In this document: piece by piece, positions 26,674-36,246 of the stretch
Numbering within the stretch: the stretch's first letter is position 1
Layout of the letters: every line of letters starts with the position of its first letter
Origin: Brevinema_A sp051647535
GTDB lineage: Bacteria > Spirochaetota > Brevinematia > Brevinematales > Brevinemataceae
Length of the DNA: 64,000 bases
Reading direction: 5' to 3'
NCBI GenBank assembly: GCA_051647535.1
Contig: JBOFEA010000020.1
Coordinates: 1 to 64,000 of the forward strand
The notes under the pieces: generated by a model
Databases searched by the model: none
Seen by the model: the letters and a program-made list of their open reading frames with translations, nothing else
What the model was told of the DNA's origin: nothing
Made by a program: the position numbers and the translations under genes

Positions 26674-28290
26674 TTAAACAAACATACCTACAATAGAAGC
26701 GGTTGTCCAAGAAGCAAGCACTCCCGCCCACATAGCTGAAAATCCAAGTTTCACAATATCAGAACGACGATTAGGTCCCATATAAGAAATTCCAGCAATT
26801 TGAATAGCTATCGATGAGAAATTTGCAAATCCGCATAGAGCATACGTTGCTATAACTTGAGATTTAAGAGACAACTGCCCTTGTTCCAACATCTTGGACA
26901 AATTAATATATGCAACAAACTCATTAATAGCTATTTTCGTCCCTAGCAAGCTTCCAACCAAAATACTATCCTGCTTCGAAACCCCCATAATTAAGGCTAC
27001 ATACTGAAATATATATCCAAAAATTAACTCAAGACTTAAATCCGGATTGATTGTACGAATCCCCATATTAACCAGTTCTATCAATGCAATAAAAGATATA
27101 AGCATACCGGCAATATTTAATGCCAGTTGAATACCTTCTGACGTCCCTATTGCAGCCGCACCAATAACATTATCAGAAATCGGAACATTAGGAATTTCGG
27201 TTTCACCATTGGTTTCCGATACTTCGGTTTCCGGATAGAACATTTTGGAAATCATCAATGCCGCAGGAGCACTCATAATACTAGCTCCAATTAAATAACT
27301 TGGATCAATTCCCATTGCAACAAATCCCGCAAAAACACTTCCCGCAATAGTTGCAAAACCACCTGTCATTACCGCATGAATTTCTGAATTCGTCATAGAA
27401 GGAATAAAAGGTTTGATAAGAATAGGAGCTTCAGTTTGACCAACAAAAATATTGGAAACACAGGATAATGTTTCAGCACCTGATGTATTCATTGTCCAAC
27501 GCATAAATTTTGATATTTCATCAATGATAATTTGAACAATTCCAAAAAAGTATAGAACTGAAATAAACGCAGAAAAAAAGATCACTATTGATAACGCTTT
27601 AATAAAAAATATAAATCCCCAAGGACCAGAAGGATCTGATAAATTACCGTACATAAATGATGCTCCAGCATCTACAGGAATAGATAAGAATGTTGAGACA
27701 TTTTTAGATAATTCAACCATATAGAACAACATTGTTCCATATTCTTGATTGGAAGCCTCCGCAACAGCTATAGAAGATCCTAAACTCAACGACATTACCA
27801 AAAGAAACAGTCCTGAATTTATAGGAGCAGTTTTAAACCAAGCAGGAAGAGATTGACATAGCGAGCGAACTATCCAAATCAACAGAAAAACACCCCAAAT
27901 AATTTTGATAGGCATATCTAATGCAAAAGCATAAGAACCGTCTGTCAATTTTACAGCACCAAAATAATAACCAACATAGATGAACAAGGCTGTTTTCAAC
28001 ACTGAGATAACAGCATAGACAGGTAAAGAAATTTTATTATTAAGCCCCCTTATCATCAAACCCGCAAAGGTAGAAAATTTATGATAAGACAAGTATATTG
28101 CTATCAAAAACAATAATAGAGAAGACATAATAAAAGAAACCATAGGAGAACCCAAGATGATTAATGCAAATAGTATTTGCAACCCCAAACCCCATGCTAT
28201 GGTATACCAATTAATCGCCTTACGATTTTTAGAAAACCCAAACGCTATCAACAAAAAGACCAAAATCCCTATAATTCCAGTAAATTTCAT
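26674..28290 (-). CDS. nupC: Concentrative nucleoside transporter (NupC/CNT family)
   Basis: 538 residues. Sodium- or proton-coupled uptake of nucleosides across the inner membrane. There are about ten membrane helices. Family motifs include GQTEAPILIKPFIPSMTNSEIHAVMTGGFATIAGSV (about 285-320), where the Gln-Thr-Glu binds the nucleoside, and the C-terminal LCGFANFSSIAIQIAGIS. It is longer than E. coli NupC (400) because of additional N-terminal helices and a hydrophilic loop (about 350-370, rich in Glu/Thr). The start has GGAGGTTTGTATG. It leads an operon with udk, and its leader carries a hairpin that could act as an attenuator (28383-28430). Confidence 0.93.
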   Translation of the reverse strand: MKFTGIIGILVFLLIAFGFSKNRKAINWYTIAWGLGLQILFALIILGSPMVSFIMSSLLLFLIAIYLSYHKFSTFAGLMIRGLNNKISLPVYAVISVLKTALFIYVGYYFGAVKLTDGSYAFALDMPIKIIWGVFLLIWIVRSLCQSLPAWFKTAPINSGLFLLVMSLSLGSSIAVAEASNQEYGTMLFYMVELSKNVSTFLSIPVDAGASFMYGNLSDPSGPWGFIFFIKALSIVIFFSAFISVLYFFGIVQIIIDEISKFMRWTMNTSGAETLSCVSNIFVGQTEAPILIKPFIPSMTNSEIHAVMTGGFATIAGSVFAGFVAMGIDPSYLIGASIMSAPAALMISKMFYPETEVSETNGETEIPNVPISDNVIGAAAIGTSEGIQLALNIAGMLISFIALIELVNMGIRTINPDLSLELIFGYIFQYVALIMGVSKQDSILVGSLLGTKIAINEFVAYINLSKMLEQGQLSLKSQVIATYALCGFANFSSIAIQIAGISYMGPNRRSDIVKLGFSAMWAGVLASWTTASIVGMFV

Positions 28291-28382
28291 ACAAACCTCC
28301 TATGTTTTTATATTATTTTTACTTACCCGGCATAAGCTTCTAAAATCATAATATTTAAAAATCCATACGATTAAAAAGAAAT

Positions 28383-28430
28383 CCTTATTTTATCAAGTAA
28401 AATCAAATCATATTACTTAATAAAATAAGG
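28383..28430 (-). promoter_or_regulatory. Candidate attenuator hairpin in the nupC leader
   Basis: An 18-bp stem with one mismatch (CCTTATTTTATCAAGTAA at 28383-28400 against 28413-28430) around a 12-nt loop. On the minus strand it is followed by ATTTCTTTTT, as in an intrinsic terminator. It lies between the predicted nupC promoter and the start codon, about 95 nt before the ATG. A bidirectional spacer hairpin between the divergent nupC and secA genes is the alternative. Confidence 0.5.
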
Positions 28431-28473
28431 AACCATTATTTTATACAAAAATTTTTCAACAAAAATATCCAAA

Positions 28474-28508
28474 CTGCTTTTATAGCAGACCAAAAACGAT
28501 ATCATCAA
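28474..28508 (-). promoter_or_regulatory. Predicted nupC promoter with overlapping palindrome
   Basis: Minus strand: -35 TTGATG (28503-28508), 18-bp spacer, -10 TATAAA (28479-28484). A small palindrome, CTGCT-N5-AGCAG (28474-28488), straddles the -10 and may be an operator. The rest of the 28291-28803 gap contains the attenuator-like hairpin and the secA promoter; no gene was seen. Confidence 0.45.
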
Positions 28509-28685
28509 CAAATACCTACTCTTTTATATTAAATATTAAAGAACGAATATATTAAATATATTATATAGTAAAATGATAAATTATGTCAATAATAATTATA
28601 AAAAAATATTTAAACTTGATAAATAAGTAACTACAATATGCTTGAATTCGATCTTGTAAAATATGAAAGAAACATAGAATAAAAG

Positions 28686-28714
28686 TTGATTTTTTTGCGA
28701 TAGATTTGTATAAT
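28686..28714 (+). promoter_or_regulatory. Predicted secA promoter
   Basis: -35 TTGATT (28686-28691), 17-bp spacer, consensus -10 TATAAT (28709-28714), about 85 nt upstream of the secA ATG. Confidence 0.65.
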
Positions 28715-28803
28715 ATTATGTGTTTTAATCAATCTTTACTTTATTAATTTACACGATTAAGTATTATAAAATAATATTAAGATATTAGAGGATTATTCTT
28801 ACT

Positions 28804-31314
28804 ATGGCAATATTAAAAAAAACATTGGAATTATTTTTCGGAAGCAAACAAGAACGTGATCTGAAAAAATTAAAAAATAGAGTTGAATTGATTAATTCTA
28901 TAGAAAAAGACCTGTCTGGCTTGTCAAATGAAGACCTAGCAGCTAAAACCGAATATTTTAAGAACGAACTGAATTCCGGTAAAACCCTTAACGATATTAT
29001 GCCGGAAGTATTTGCAGTTGTTAGAGAGGTTTCCAAACGCACATTGGGAATGAGACATTTCGATGTTCAATTATACGGAGGAATAGCTCTTGCTGAAGGC
29101 AACATTGCAGAAATGAAAACCGGAGAAGGTAAAACATTGGTTGCAACATTACCGCTAACCTTGTGCGCATTAGAAGGCAAAGGTGTACACCTCGTTACTG
29201 TGAACGATTATCTTGCAAAACGCGATGCTCAATGGATGTCTCCTATCTATTTGTTCTTGAATCTCCGTGTAGGAATTATCAATCAGGATAGAAAAAGTTA
29301 TGAAGTGGTATTTACAGGAAATGGATTCGAAACAGAACTAAAACCTATTTCCAGAAAAGAAGCTTATGAATGTGATATCACATATATTACTAATAATGAG
29401 CTAGGATTTGATTACTTAAGAGACAATATGGAATTTGAAATAGAAGCAAAATCTCAACGTGGACTTCACTATGCTATTGTCGACGAAGCAGACTCAATTT
29501 TAATTGACGAAGCACGAACTCCATTGATTATTTCAGGCCCCAGTGAAGACAAAGCCGATACATATTATGAAGTAGATAAAATCATCCCCAAACTGACTAA
29601 AGCAGAATTGAACGAAAAAGAAGAAGTTATCGAAGGTACCGGTGATTTCGGATTATTCCTTAAAGAAAAAAACGTAGTATTAACAGAACAAGGTGCACGA
29701 CATATTGAAGAACTATTAAATATTGAAGATTTGTTTTCTGCAGAAAACAGTTATTATATTCATTATATACTTGCAGGAATAAAAGCATACTATTTGTACC
29801 ATCGGGAAGTTGAATATATTGTAGAAAATGGAGAAGTTGTTATTATTGATGAATTCACAGGCAGAAAAATGCAGGGCAGACGATGGTCTGACGGTCTTCA
29901 TCAAGCTATTGAGGCAAAAGAAAAACTAAAAATTAAAGAAGAATATCAAACACTTGCTTCTATTACTTTCCAAAACCTATTCCGTATGTACAGCAAATTA
30001 GCAGGAATGACAGGTACTGCAGAAACCGAAGCAGCAGAATTATATTCTATATATAAAACAGATGTTATTGTTATTCCTACGAATGTTCCCATTAAACGTG
30101 AAGACCATCCGGATAAAATGTTCTTATCAAAAGAAGGAAAATACCAAGCTCTTGTACGGGATATCAAAGCTGCTCACCAAACTGGACAACCGATATTGGT
30201 TGGAACAGGTTCTGTAGAATCTTCTGAAGAAATCTCCAAGTTGCTCAAAAAAGAAAAAATCCCACATTCTGTTCTTAATGCCAAATATCATGCTCAGGAA
30301 GCCGAAATTATCAAAGAAGCCGGTAAAAAAAATGCTGTCACTATTGCCACTAATATGGCCGGAAGAGGAACTGACATCAAGTTGAGTCCGGAAGCATTAG
30401 AATTGGGTGGTTTATTGGTTTTAGGTGCTGAAAGACATGAAGCCCGCCGTATTGACAACCAATTAAGAGGACGTTCAGGACGTCAAGGTGATATTGGAGC
30501 ATCGGTATTTTACGTATCTTGTGATGATCAGCTTATGCAGGCAATGAACATTTCCCAACATAAAAACTTAATGATGAAAATGGGATTCTCGGAAGAAGAC
30601 GAAATTCAAGATAAAATGTTCTCCCGTGTTATTGAAATGGCTCAAAAACGTTTAGAAACATTCCATTTTGATATTCGGAAAAACATCTTGGAATATGATG
30701 CTGTTATGAGCGAACAACGCCGTTATATCTATAAAATGAGAGATAATATTCTAGATACCGGACATGAATCACGTTTGATCGATCTTATGATTGAGGAATG
30801 TTTAGAAAATTACGCAGAAAAATACAATGAACGCAAAAAACATACCGAAACTTGGAATAATGAAATATTGGCATCTTGGCTCCATAACAATTTTGCAATT
30901 ACCATAGATGCATCCAACCATTTGTCTTACAAAGATTTAGCCAAATTGATCCGACACCAGGTGCTAGAACGTTTCACTGAAATTCCACCTAATATTGTAC
31001 ATCAAACTATTAAATTTATTGCACTACGTACATTGGATTTTGCTTGGAAAGAACATTTACGTAATGTTGATCTGCTTAGAAACGGAATAGGATTACAAGG
31101 CTACGCCCAGAAAAATCCTATTGTTGAATATAAAATGCGTGCTTCTCAAATGTTTAGGGAATTAAAAGAAAAACTACAACTTGAAACCTTAAGTCTTTTA
31201 AGCCGTCTGGAAATTCACTCGGAAACCCAAGTACCTAATTCAGCCGACAGAATTCAGAAAAACAATAAAAAATTGCCTAATTTCCCAAACAAAAAAAGAA
31301 AGCCACGTAAATAA
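28804..31314 (+). CDS. secA: Preprotein translocase ATPase SecA
   Basis: 836 residues, the motor that drives proteins through SecYEG. Motifs: EMKTGEGKTL (Walker A, about 103-112), VTVNDYLAKRDA, DEADSILIDEARTPLIISG (Walker B), EYQTLASITFQNLFRMY, GMTGTAETEA, TNMAGRGTDIKL and QLRGRSGRQGD (motif VI). The C-terminus ends in a short Lys/Asn/Pro-rich tail and lacks the Cys-rich zinc-binding SecB-interaction module. The start codon is preceded by GAGG at a rather long distance (12 nt). A beta-propeller protein follows 22 bases later in the same direction. Confidence 0.97.
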   Translation: MAILKKTLELFFGSKQERDLKKLKNRVELINSIEKDLSGLSNEDLAAKTEYFKNELNSGKTLNDIMPEVFAVVREVSKRTLGMRHFDVQLYGGIALAEGNIAEMKTGEGKTLVATLPLTLCALEGKGVHLVTVNDYLAKRDAQWMSPIYLFLNLRVGIINQDRKSYEVVFTGNGFETELKPISRKEAYECDITYITNNELGFDYLRDNMEFEIEAKSQRGLHYAIVDEADSILIDEARTPLIISGPSEDKADTYYEVDKIIPKLTKAELNEKEEVIEGTGDFGLFLKEKNVVLTEQGARHIEELLNIEDLFSAENSYYIHYILAGIKAYYLYHREVEYIVENGEVVIIDEFTGRKMQGRRWSDGLHQAIEAKEKLKIKEEYQTLASITFQNLFRMYSKLAGMTGTAETEAAELYSIYKTDVIVIPTNVPIKREDHPDKMFLSKEGKYQALVRDIKAAHQTGQPILVGTGSVESSEEISKLLKKEKIPHSVLNAKYHAQEAEIIKEAGKKNAVTIATNMAGRGTDIKLSPEALELGGLLVLGAERHEARRIDNQLRGRSGRQGDIGASVFYVSCDDQLMQAMNISQHKNLMMKMGFSEEDEIQDKMFSRVIEMAQKRLETFHFDIRKNILEYDAVMSEQRRYIYKMRDNILDTGHESRLIDLMIEECLENYAEKYNERKKHTETWNNEILASWLHNNFAITIDASNHLSYKDLAKLIRHQVLERFTEIPPNIVHQTIKFIALRTLDFAWKEHLRNVDLLRNGIGLQGYAQKNPIVEYKMRASQMFRELKEKLQLETLSLLSRLEIHSETQVPNSADRIQKNNKKLPNFPNKKRKPRK

Positions 31315-31336
31315 ATTATCCAAATTGAGGAAAATT

Positions 31337-32476
31337 ATGATAATGCAGATTCGATATGGGATCATCCTGATTTTATGTTTCGTATTTGCTCCGGCTTATG
31401 GAATCGTTAGAACAAATAATCTTCCTGATGGATTTTTATGGCAATACATGATAAACGAACAAGAACCAAGTCCTCGTACCGGTCAATTTTGGCGAGACGG
31501 TATATTTCTTGATGATAAAATCATTATCCTCAATACTCATAACTTAATTGCTCTCGACACCAACGGTAATGAGTTATGGGTAAGAGGTCTGCCTGCAGAA
31601 AATCCTTTATCTGAAGCAAAAATACACCGCTCTCAAAGTAATGAAATCCTTATTGTAATTACTGACGCTGTTTTACGAATCAATACCGATACAGGTGAAT
31701 TAATAGAACATTACGGATATAATGTTGCCAGAAGATCTGCTTTTCAATTTACCGAACTTCTTCCAAGACAATCTGTTCTCTTTCAAGATACTTTGTTTGT
31801 ATTTCTAGGCCCTGAGCTATTAGCATTTAATACCCAAACCTTATCTCGGTCAAAAATTACCTCTTTCAATACATCTCCCAAAACAATCCCACTAATTTAT
31901 GATAACCGGTTGCTATTTGGTTTTAATAATGGTTTTGTAGAACTATTCGACTCTTCAACAACAAATGCACGAATTCCTATTCTTTTTGGAAGCAGTTCCG
32001 GAAATTTTTCCGTTCGACAACCCATTATTTATAATGATTTAATCTTTATCCCCACAAGTACTGAAATTTATGTTTACAAAGGTTCCTCTCTCTTTGCTCA
32101 AACTTCTGCCTATACAAATGCTATTCTATCTAAAATTGATAATAATATTTGGTTGCGGGAACACAATAAAGGTCATCTAATTCAAATTAATGAAATACTT
32201 ATTCCTATCAATCAAATTTCATTTGAATCACCTAAAACAGCTCATGCTGTCAACGCTCCTTTAATCGGATATCACGATAAATTAATCCATTTTGACAGCA
32301 TTGCAGGTAAAATGGTTCTGTTTTCTTATTCAGCTAAGAGTCTCACAATACTAAAAGAAATTCTTACCGAAGATTTTCTTGACAATCCTCCTCTTCAGAT
32401 GTTGGATCAAAAAAATAATTTACTTATTATAGGTGCATTTGACGGATTGTATCTTCTTGACATTAATAAACTCTAA
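31337..32476 (+). CDS. Secreted PQQ-like beta-propeller protein
   Basis: 379 residues from the ATG at 31337, preferred because GAGG lies six bases upstream; an in-frame TTG at 31325 overlaps that site. It has a signal peptide (cut near PAYG). The mature part is made of repeated four-strand blades of the type 'IIILNTHNLIALDTNGNELW', 'ILIVITDAVLRINTDTGELIEHYG', 'LIFIPTSTEIYVYKGSSLF' and a closing 'LLIIGAFDGLYLLDINKL', giving about seven blades. This is a PQQ/BamB-like propeller without the lipobox of BamB. It may scaffold outer membrane assembly, but no Bam partner is adjacent. It lies 22 bases after secA, probably in the same transcript. Confidence 0.7.
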   Translation: MIMQIRYGIILILCFVFAPAYGIVRTNNLPDGFLWQYMINEQEPSPRTGQFWRDGIFLDDKIIILNTHNLIALDTNGNELWVRGLPAENPLSEAKIHRSQSNEILIVITDAVLRINTDTGELIEHYGYNVARRSAFQFTELLPRQSVLFQDTLFVFLGPELLAFNTQTLSRSKITSFNTSPKTIPLIYDNRLLFGFNNGFVELFDSSTTNARIPILFGSSSGNFSVRQPIIYNDLIFIPTSTEIYVYKGSSLFAQTSAYTNAILSKIDNNIWLREHNKGHLIQINEILIPINQISFESPKTAHAVNAPLIGYHDKLIHFDSIAGKMVLFSYSAKSLTILKEILTEDFLDNPPLQMLDQKNNLLIIGAFDGLYLLDINKL

Positions 32477-32481
32477 ACAAA

Positions 32482-32514
32482 AAAAAAAGCACTTACGTTG
32501 TAAATACTTTTTTT
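32482..32514. terminator. Bidirectional terminator between the propeller and 5-alpha-reductase-like genes
   Basis: 15-bp stem with G-T wobbles (AAAAAAAGCACTTAC / GTAAATACTTTTTTT), loop GTT, flanked by an A tract and a T tract, so it can serve both converging genes. Confidence 0.85.
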
Positions 32515-32523
32515 ATCATTTTT

Positions 32524-33294
32524 TTACCAAATAAAAGGAATAACTGCTTTTCTATCTTTTGGATAATCAGGAAACTTCTGTAAATACCAATGATGTACTT
32601 TCAAAGCTCTAGGAACAAGATTGGCAATTGTCCAGAATACAAATGATAATCCAACCCAAGAATTCAACATCACAGCCCATCCGCACCAAATAACAATCTC
32701 TCCTAAATAATTAGGACAAGAAACATATTTATACATACCACCGTATGGAATTTTATATTCGGTTTCACCAGGATTTCGCAACTTTTTCAAAATCCTATCA
32801 GATTGTCTGTTAATAAACGAACCAATTAAAAAGATCATCAATCCAACAATAAAATGCCAAGATTTAAGATATTCCATATCATACATGTCTACCGGAGAAT
32901 AATAAAAAACCCATTGTGACTGAAAGTATGTATTAATAACTTGAAAAGAAAATGCAGATAATAAGACAGATACAGGCATTACTTTACTATGATTTGTAAA
33001 CAAAGGATAAATAAAGCTTCTATAAAAATAATGAAACTGCCATACAAGAAATAACGCAATAGTACCAGAAGTCATACGACCACTTGAAAGTAATGCTGTC
33101 AAGAATATAATAGATGAAGGCGATTCCATAATAATCCAGCCCCATTTTGCACTAATACTCCATTTACCCCAAATAGTTGACGCAAATTTACCATATGGTG
33201 CATGCATATTAGTACAAGTCAGTAAATAGAACACAATTACAGGTAGAATCGTAAACACCATTAAACTAATATTAAAAAACTGATAATTTTGCAT
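32524..33294 (-). CDS. Steroid 5-alpha-reductase-like membrane enzyme (DUF1295/SRD5A family)
   Basis: 256 residues with six or seven membrane helices. The C-terminal half has the signature of 3-oxo-5-alpha-steroid 4-dehydrogenases: SDRILKKLR, YKIPYGGMYKYVSCPNYLGEIVIWCGWAVM (about 184-213) and the ending YPKDRKAVIPFIW. In eukaryotes these NADPH-dependent enzymes reduce steroids, enoyl-CoA or polyprenols. In bacteria the substrate is generally unknown, with lipid, polyprenol or host-sterol reduction as possibilities. Nothing here shows sterol synthesis, so the name describes the fold only. The start has AAGGAGGAATTATG. The outer membrane protein gene lies about 30 bases upstream. Confidence 0.85.
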   Translation of the reverse strand: MQNYQFFNISLMVFTILPVIVFYLLTCTNMHAPYGKFASTIWGKWSISAKWGWIIMESPSSIIFLTALLSSGRMTSGTIALFLVWQFHYFYRSFIYPLFTNHSKVMPVSVLLSAFSFQVINTYFQSQWVFYYSPVDMYDMEYLKSWHFIVGLMIFLIGSFINRQSDRILKKLRNPGETEYKIPYGGMYKYVSCPNYLGEIVIWCGWAVMLNSWVGLSFVFWTIANLVPRALKVHHWYLQKFPDYPKDRKAVIPFIW

Positions 33295-33324
33295 AATTCC
33301 TCCTTAATAAAAAATTATTAAGAC

Positions 33325-33984
33325 TTAAAATCTAAAACCTAATGAGATGGTAGGTGAAAACCCTTGAAATATCGGTGTAGAAGTACCACCTGCTGAAATT
33401 GAATAACCAACACCTATATCAATCCAAAAGAAATCGATAGCAAAACGAAATCCTAATGAAGGAATAATAGGAACATCCTGAAGACTGATAAAGGAAAACT
33501 GAAATTGTACAAATAATGAAATTTCTAATTTTTTATATGTATAAAAAGAATATCCTGCTATTACTTTGAATCCCACATAAGGTTTAAAGTACGATAACGC
33601 TGTATAATAATTAGAAACAGGTACATCAGGGAAAAATACCAAGTTAAGTTCCAACTGCCCCCAAAATTCCGGAATAAAATACTTTAAAATACCCAAATTA
33701 AACTGATACGGTGCTAAACCTCCTGAAAGTGTAAAGTATATTTTTCCATCATTAGGAATCACTTTATCAGATTTAACTACTTTTTGACTATTGATATCCA
33801 AAGGTTCTTGAACAGGCTGTTCGCTTTTATTTTTTGTATCATTTGTGACTGCAAGTACTGGAAGTGTATTACTCAATTCTTGATTAATTTTTTCTTCTTT
33901 TATTGGATTAGATACTTCCTCAGAATACAAAGCACCCGGAAACATGATCAGCACAATCAAAATGCTTTTCACTATAAAGCCCAC
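33325..33984 (-). CDS. Small outer membrane beta-barrel protein
   Basis: 219 residues from a GTG start at 33984, selected because a perfect AGGAGG (33991-33996) lies six bases upstream; starting there also gives a clean signal peptide (MGFIVKSILIVLIMFPGALYS). After a polar, Glu/Asn/Lys-rich spacer (about 22-78) come about eight amphipathic strands (IYFTLSGGLAPYQFNL, YVGFKVIAGYSFYTYKKLEISLFVQFQF, FRFAIDFFWIDIGVGYSI) and a terminal aromatic residue (ISLGFRF), the outer membrane sorting signal. Similar small barrels are common and of unknown role. Probably co-transcribed with the reductase-like gene 30 bases downstream. Confidence 0.75.
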   Translation of the reverse strand: MGFIVKSILIVLIMFPGALYSEEVSNPIKEEKINQELSNTLPVLAVTNDTKNKSEQPVQEPLDINSQKVVKSDKVIPNDGKIYFTLSGGLAPYQFNLGILKYFIPEFWGQLELNLVFFPDVPVSNYYTALSYFKPYVGFKVIAGYSFYTYKKLEISLFVQFQFSFISLQDVPIIPSLGFRFAIDFFWIDIGVGYSISAGGTSTPIFQGFSPTISLGFRF

Positions 33985-34089
33985 ACTACACCTCCTAAGC
34001 ATTATCATTCCTCGTCAACAGGTATATATTAAAAATACTAACAATTATATAATATATAAAAAATAATTGCAAGATAAATTAAAGTATAG

Positions 34090-34118
34090 TTGACAATATT
34101 CGTAGAATATCATAAAAT
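34090..34118 (+). promoter_or_regulatory. Predicted promoter of the SDR gene
   Basis: -35 TTGACA (34090-34095, consensus), 17-bp spacer, -10 TAAAAT (34113-34118). The leader before the ATG at 34162 is about 40 nt. Confidence 0.65.
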
Positions 34119-34161
34119 TATCGCATCTGTAATACAAAAAAATCACTAAAGGAGATATTTT

Positions 34162-35163
34162 ATGGTAGTAGTCACAGGTGCGACAGGTCATATTGGCAAC
34201 GTGTTGGTACGTGAATTATTAAAACAAGGAGAAACTGTTCGAGTTTTAATTAGAGAAAATTCTTCAAATATTCCTTTGGAAGGATTAGATGTCGAAAAAG
34301 TCTATGGAGATATTAGAAATAAAGATGAAGTTAAAAAAGCTTTTGAAGGTGCTGATAAAGTATTTCATTTAGCGGCAATAATTTCTATTCTTCCCGGAGC
34401 AAATCCCGATCTTGAATCCACAAACATTATAGGTACTAAAAATATTGCTGAAGTCTGTGCAGAAATGAATATTCCACTAATCTATACAAGTTCTGTGCAT
34501 GCCATTACAGATATTCCTCATGGAAACATTATTAATGAAGATATCCCCGTTTCACCAACTCAAGCAATCGGAAAATACGGTAAAACAAAAGCAGCTGCAA
34601 CATTAGCAGTTTTGGATTTGGTAAAAAATAAAGGTCTCAATGCTGTTATCGTACATCCTGCCGGTGTCATAGGACCTCATGACTACCGTCCTTCTTCACT
34701 TGGTTTGTTTTACAGCTGGATGATTAAAGGATTGTTTATGGGAATGAACGGTGCTTATAACTTTGTAGATGTTCGAGATGTTGTCAACGGTATTATCAAT
34801 GCATCTCGTAAAGGCCGTAGCGGTGAAAGATATATTCTTTCAGGGCATTTGCTTTCAATTGCTGAAAAAAAGAAAGTTATTGATGAAATTCTCAATAGAA
34901 AAAATGTTTATATTTCCGTTTACAAACCCCTGTGTTATTTAGGTGCTTATATCCTGTCACCTTTGTATAAACCTTTAAACATGCCTCCTATTTTGACAAC
35001 AGAATCGTTAGAAATTCTCTTTTCCAATGCAGATCTCCGTTACGACAAAGCTGCTGCCGAACTGGATTATACGGTTAGACCTTTTAAAGAAACTATGGAA
35101 GATACTGTTCAATGGATCCAACAAAATCAACATCTATGGAAACATTCAAAATCAATACATTAA
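34162..35163 (+). CDS. NAD(P)-dependent epimerase/reductase (extended SDR family)
   Basis: 333 residues. Rossmann fold with the extended-SDR nucleotide motif VVVTGATGHIGNVLV (2-16), YGDIRNKDEV, DKVFHLAAI, IYTSSVHA and the catalytic Tyr-X3-Lys as KYGKTKA (about 138-144). It most resembles the dihydroflavonol reductase / 3-beta-hydroxysteroid dehydrogenase-like branch, so the substrate is probably a ketone or hydroxy group on a small lipid or metabolite, but none can be named. It has its own promoter and the ribosome-binding site AAAGGAGATATTTTATG. It stands beside, but divergent from, the 5-alpha-reductase-like gene, a hint rather than evidence of shared chemistry. The AEC transporter follows 45 bases later. 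Confidence 0.85.
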   Translation: MVVVTGATGHIGNVLVRELLKQGETVRVLIRENSSNIPLEGLDVEKVYGDIRNKDEVKKAFEGADKVFHLAAIISILPGANPDLESTNIIGTKNIAEVCAEMNIPLIYTSSVHAITDIPHGNIINEDIPVSPTQAIGKYGKTKAAATLAVLDLVKNKGLNAVIVHPAGVIGPHDYRPSSLGLFYSWMIKGLFMGMNGAYNFVDVRDVVNGIINASRKGRSGERYILSGHLLSIAEKKKVIDEILNRKNVYISVYKPLCYLGAYILSPLYKPLNMPPILTTESLEILFSNADLRYDKAAAELDYTVRPFKETMEDTVQWIQQNQHLWKHSKSIH

Positions 35164-35208
35164 GATAATTTGTTTGCTTTAGAATCGGAAAAATTACAGG
35201 AATAATAT

Positions 35209-36222
35209 ATGAATCTTAATATATTAAATACTCTCGTATCTACATTCTTGCTTATCTTATTAGGAACATACTTAAGATGGTCGGAGTTTATGTCAAAGCG
35301 GGATTATGAATTTTTAACTCGCTATTTATTCAATCTTATTTTACCTTGCTTTATCTTGTCATCTTTTATGCAAGATGTTTCCGATTCTTTAATGAGCAGT
35401 GGATTCAATATTTTTTTATGGGGAATAATTATACATTCCGTATTATTAATACTCGGCCATTTATACTTCAATAACAACACAAAATACACAGAAGATGAAC
35501 GAACTGTTTTGAAAAATATTTTACCTATAGGCAGTATTTCGTTTTTTGGAGTAGCATTGGTATCTTCTTTGTATGGAAATGAAGGAATTTTTACTTCGAA
35601 TATGATGACCTTATCAGTACGTATTTTTTTATATTCGATTTGTTTTATTTCAATTTCCGGACTAAGCTTTCAAAAAAAACATGCTCTTAAAATTATCAAA
35701 ACACCTTCTCTAATTTGTTCCTTTATAGGATTAATTATATTCTTCTTTCAAAACATCACTCCTCAAATTGCTATTGATAATCAAATGGTCAGTATTCTTA
35801 GAATAGATCAAACTTTACCTATGATTTTCAAACCAATAAAAATGATAGGTTCCGGACTTAATGCTACTATTTGGATTATTATTGGTGCTTCAATCACTAA
35901 AAGTGATCTCTTTTCAATACTTCATTCAAAAAAATCATTAGTTTTTATGTTTCAAAAAATCATTATTATTCCTTTGATTTCTATTTTTATCTATTGGAGT
36001 TTGGAATCACTTAATATTTTAAAAATAGATAAGGATTTTCTACCCAGCTTATTTATGCTGACCGTTTCTCCTGCAGCTAATACTCTTATTCTTTTTGCTA
36101 TTCAGTATAATAAAGCTGCGGCATTAAGTATCGCATGCCTATTAACAAGTACTATCGGTGCTTTTATTGTACTGCCTTTCTATGATATATTTTTTCGATA
36201 TATTATTGAAAGATTGTTTTGA
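35209..36222 (+). CDS. AEC-family (auxin efflux carrier-like) transporter
   Basis: 337 residues with about ten membrane helices in two repeats of five. The N-terminus (LNTLVSTFLLILLGTYLRW...EFLTRYLFNLILPCFILSSF) and the C-terminal TVSPAANTLILFAIQYNKAAALSIACLLTSTIGA follow the AEC/PIN pattern, including the Pro-rich crossover. Bacterial members carry organic acids such as malate, or amino acids; the substrate here is unknown. It is probably co-transcribed with the preceding SDR gene and ends at a strong bidirectional terminator. Confidence 0.85.
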   Translation: MNLNILNTLVSTFLLILLGTYLRWSEFMSKRDYEFLTRYLFNLILPCFILSSFMQDVSDSLMSSGFNIFLWGIIIHSVLLILGHLYFNNNTKYTEDERTVLKNILPIGSISFFGVALVSSLYGNEGIFTSNMMTLSVRIFLYSICFISISGLSFQKKHALKIIKTPSLICSFIGLIIFFFQNITPQIAIDNQMVSILRIDQTLPMIFKPIKMIGSGLNATIWIIIGASITKSDLFSILHSKKSLVFMFQKIIIIPLISIFIYWSLESLNILKIDKDFLPSLFMLTVSPAANTLILFAIQYNKAAALSIACLLTSTIGAFIVLPFYDIFFRYIIERLF

Positions 36223-36246
36223 TTCATATCATGATACGAATTTAAC

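Noticed and set aside
31325..31336. TTG at 31325 as the start of the beta-propeller protein
   Set aside because: The TTG overlaps the Shine-Dalgarno sequence GAGG; the ATG at 31337 has correct spacing and gives a normal signal peptide.
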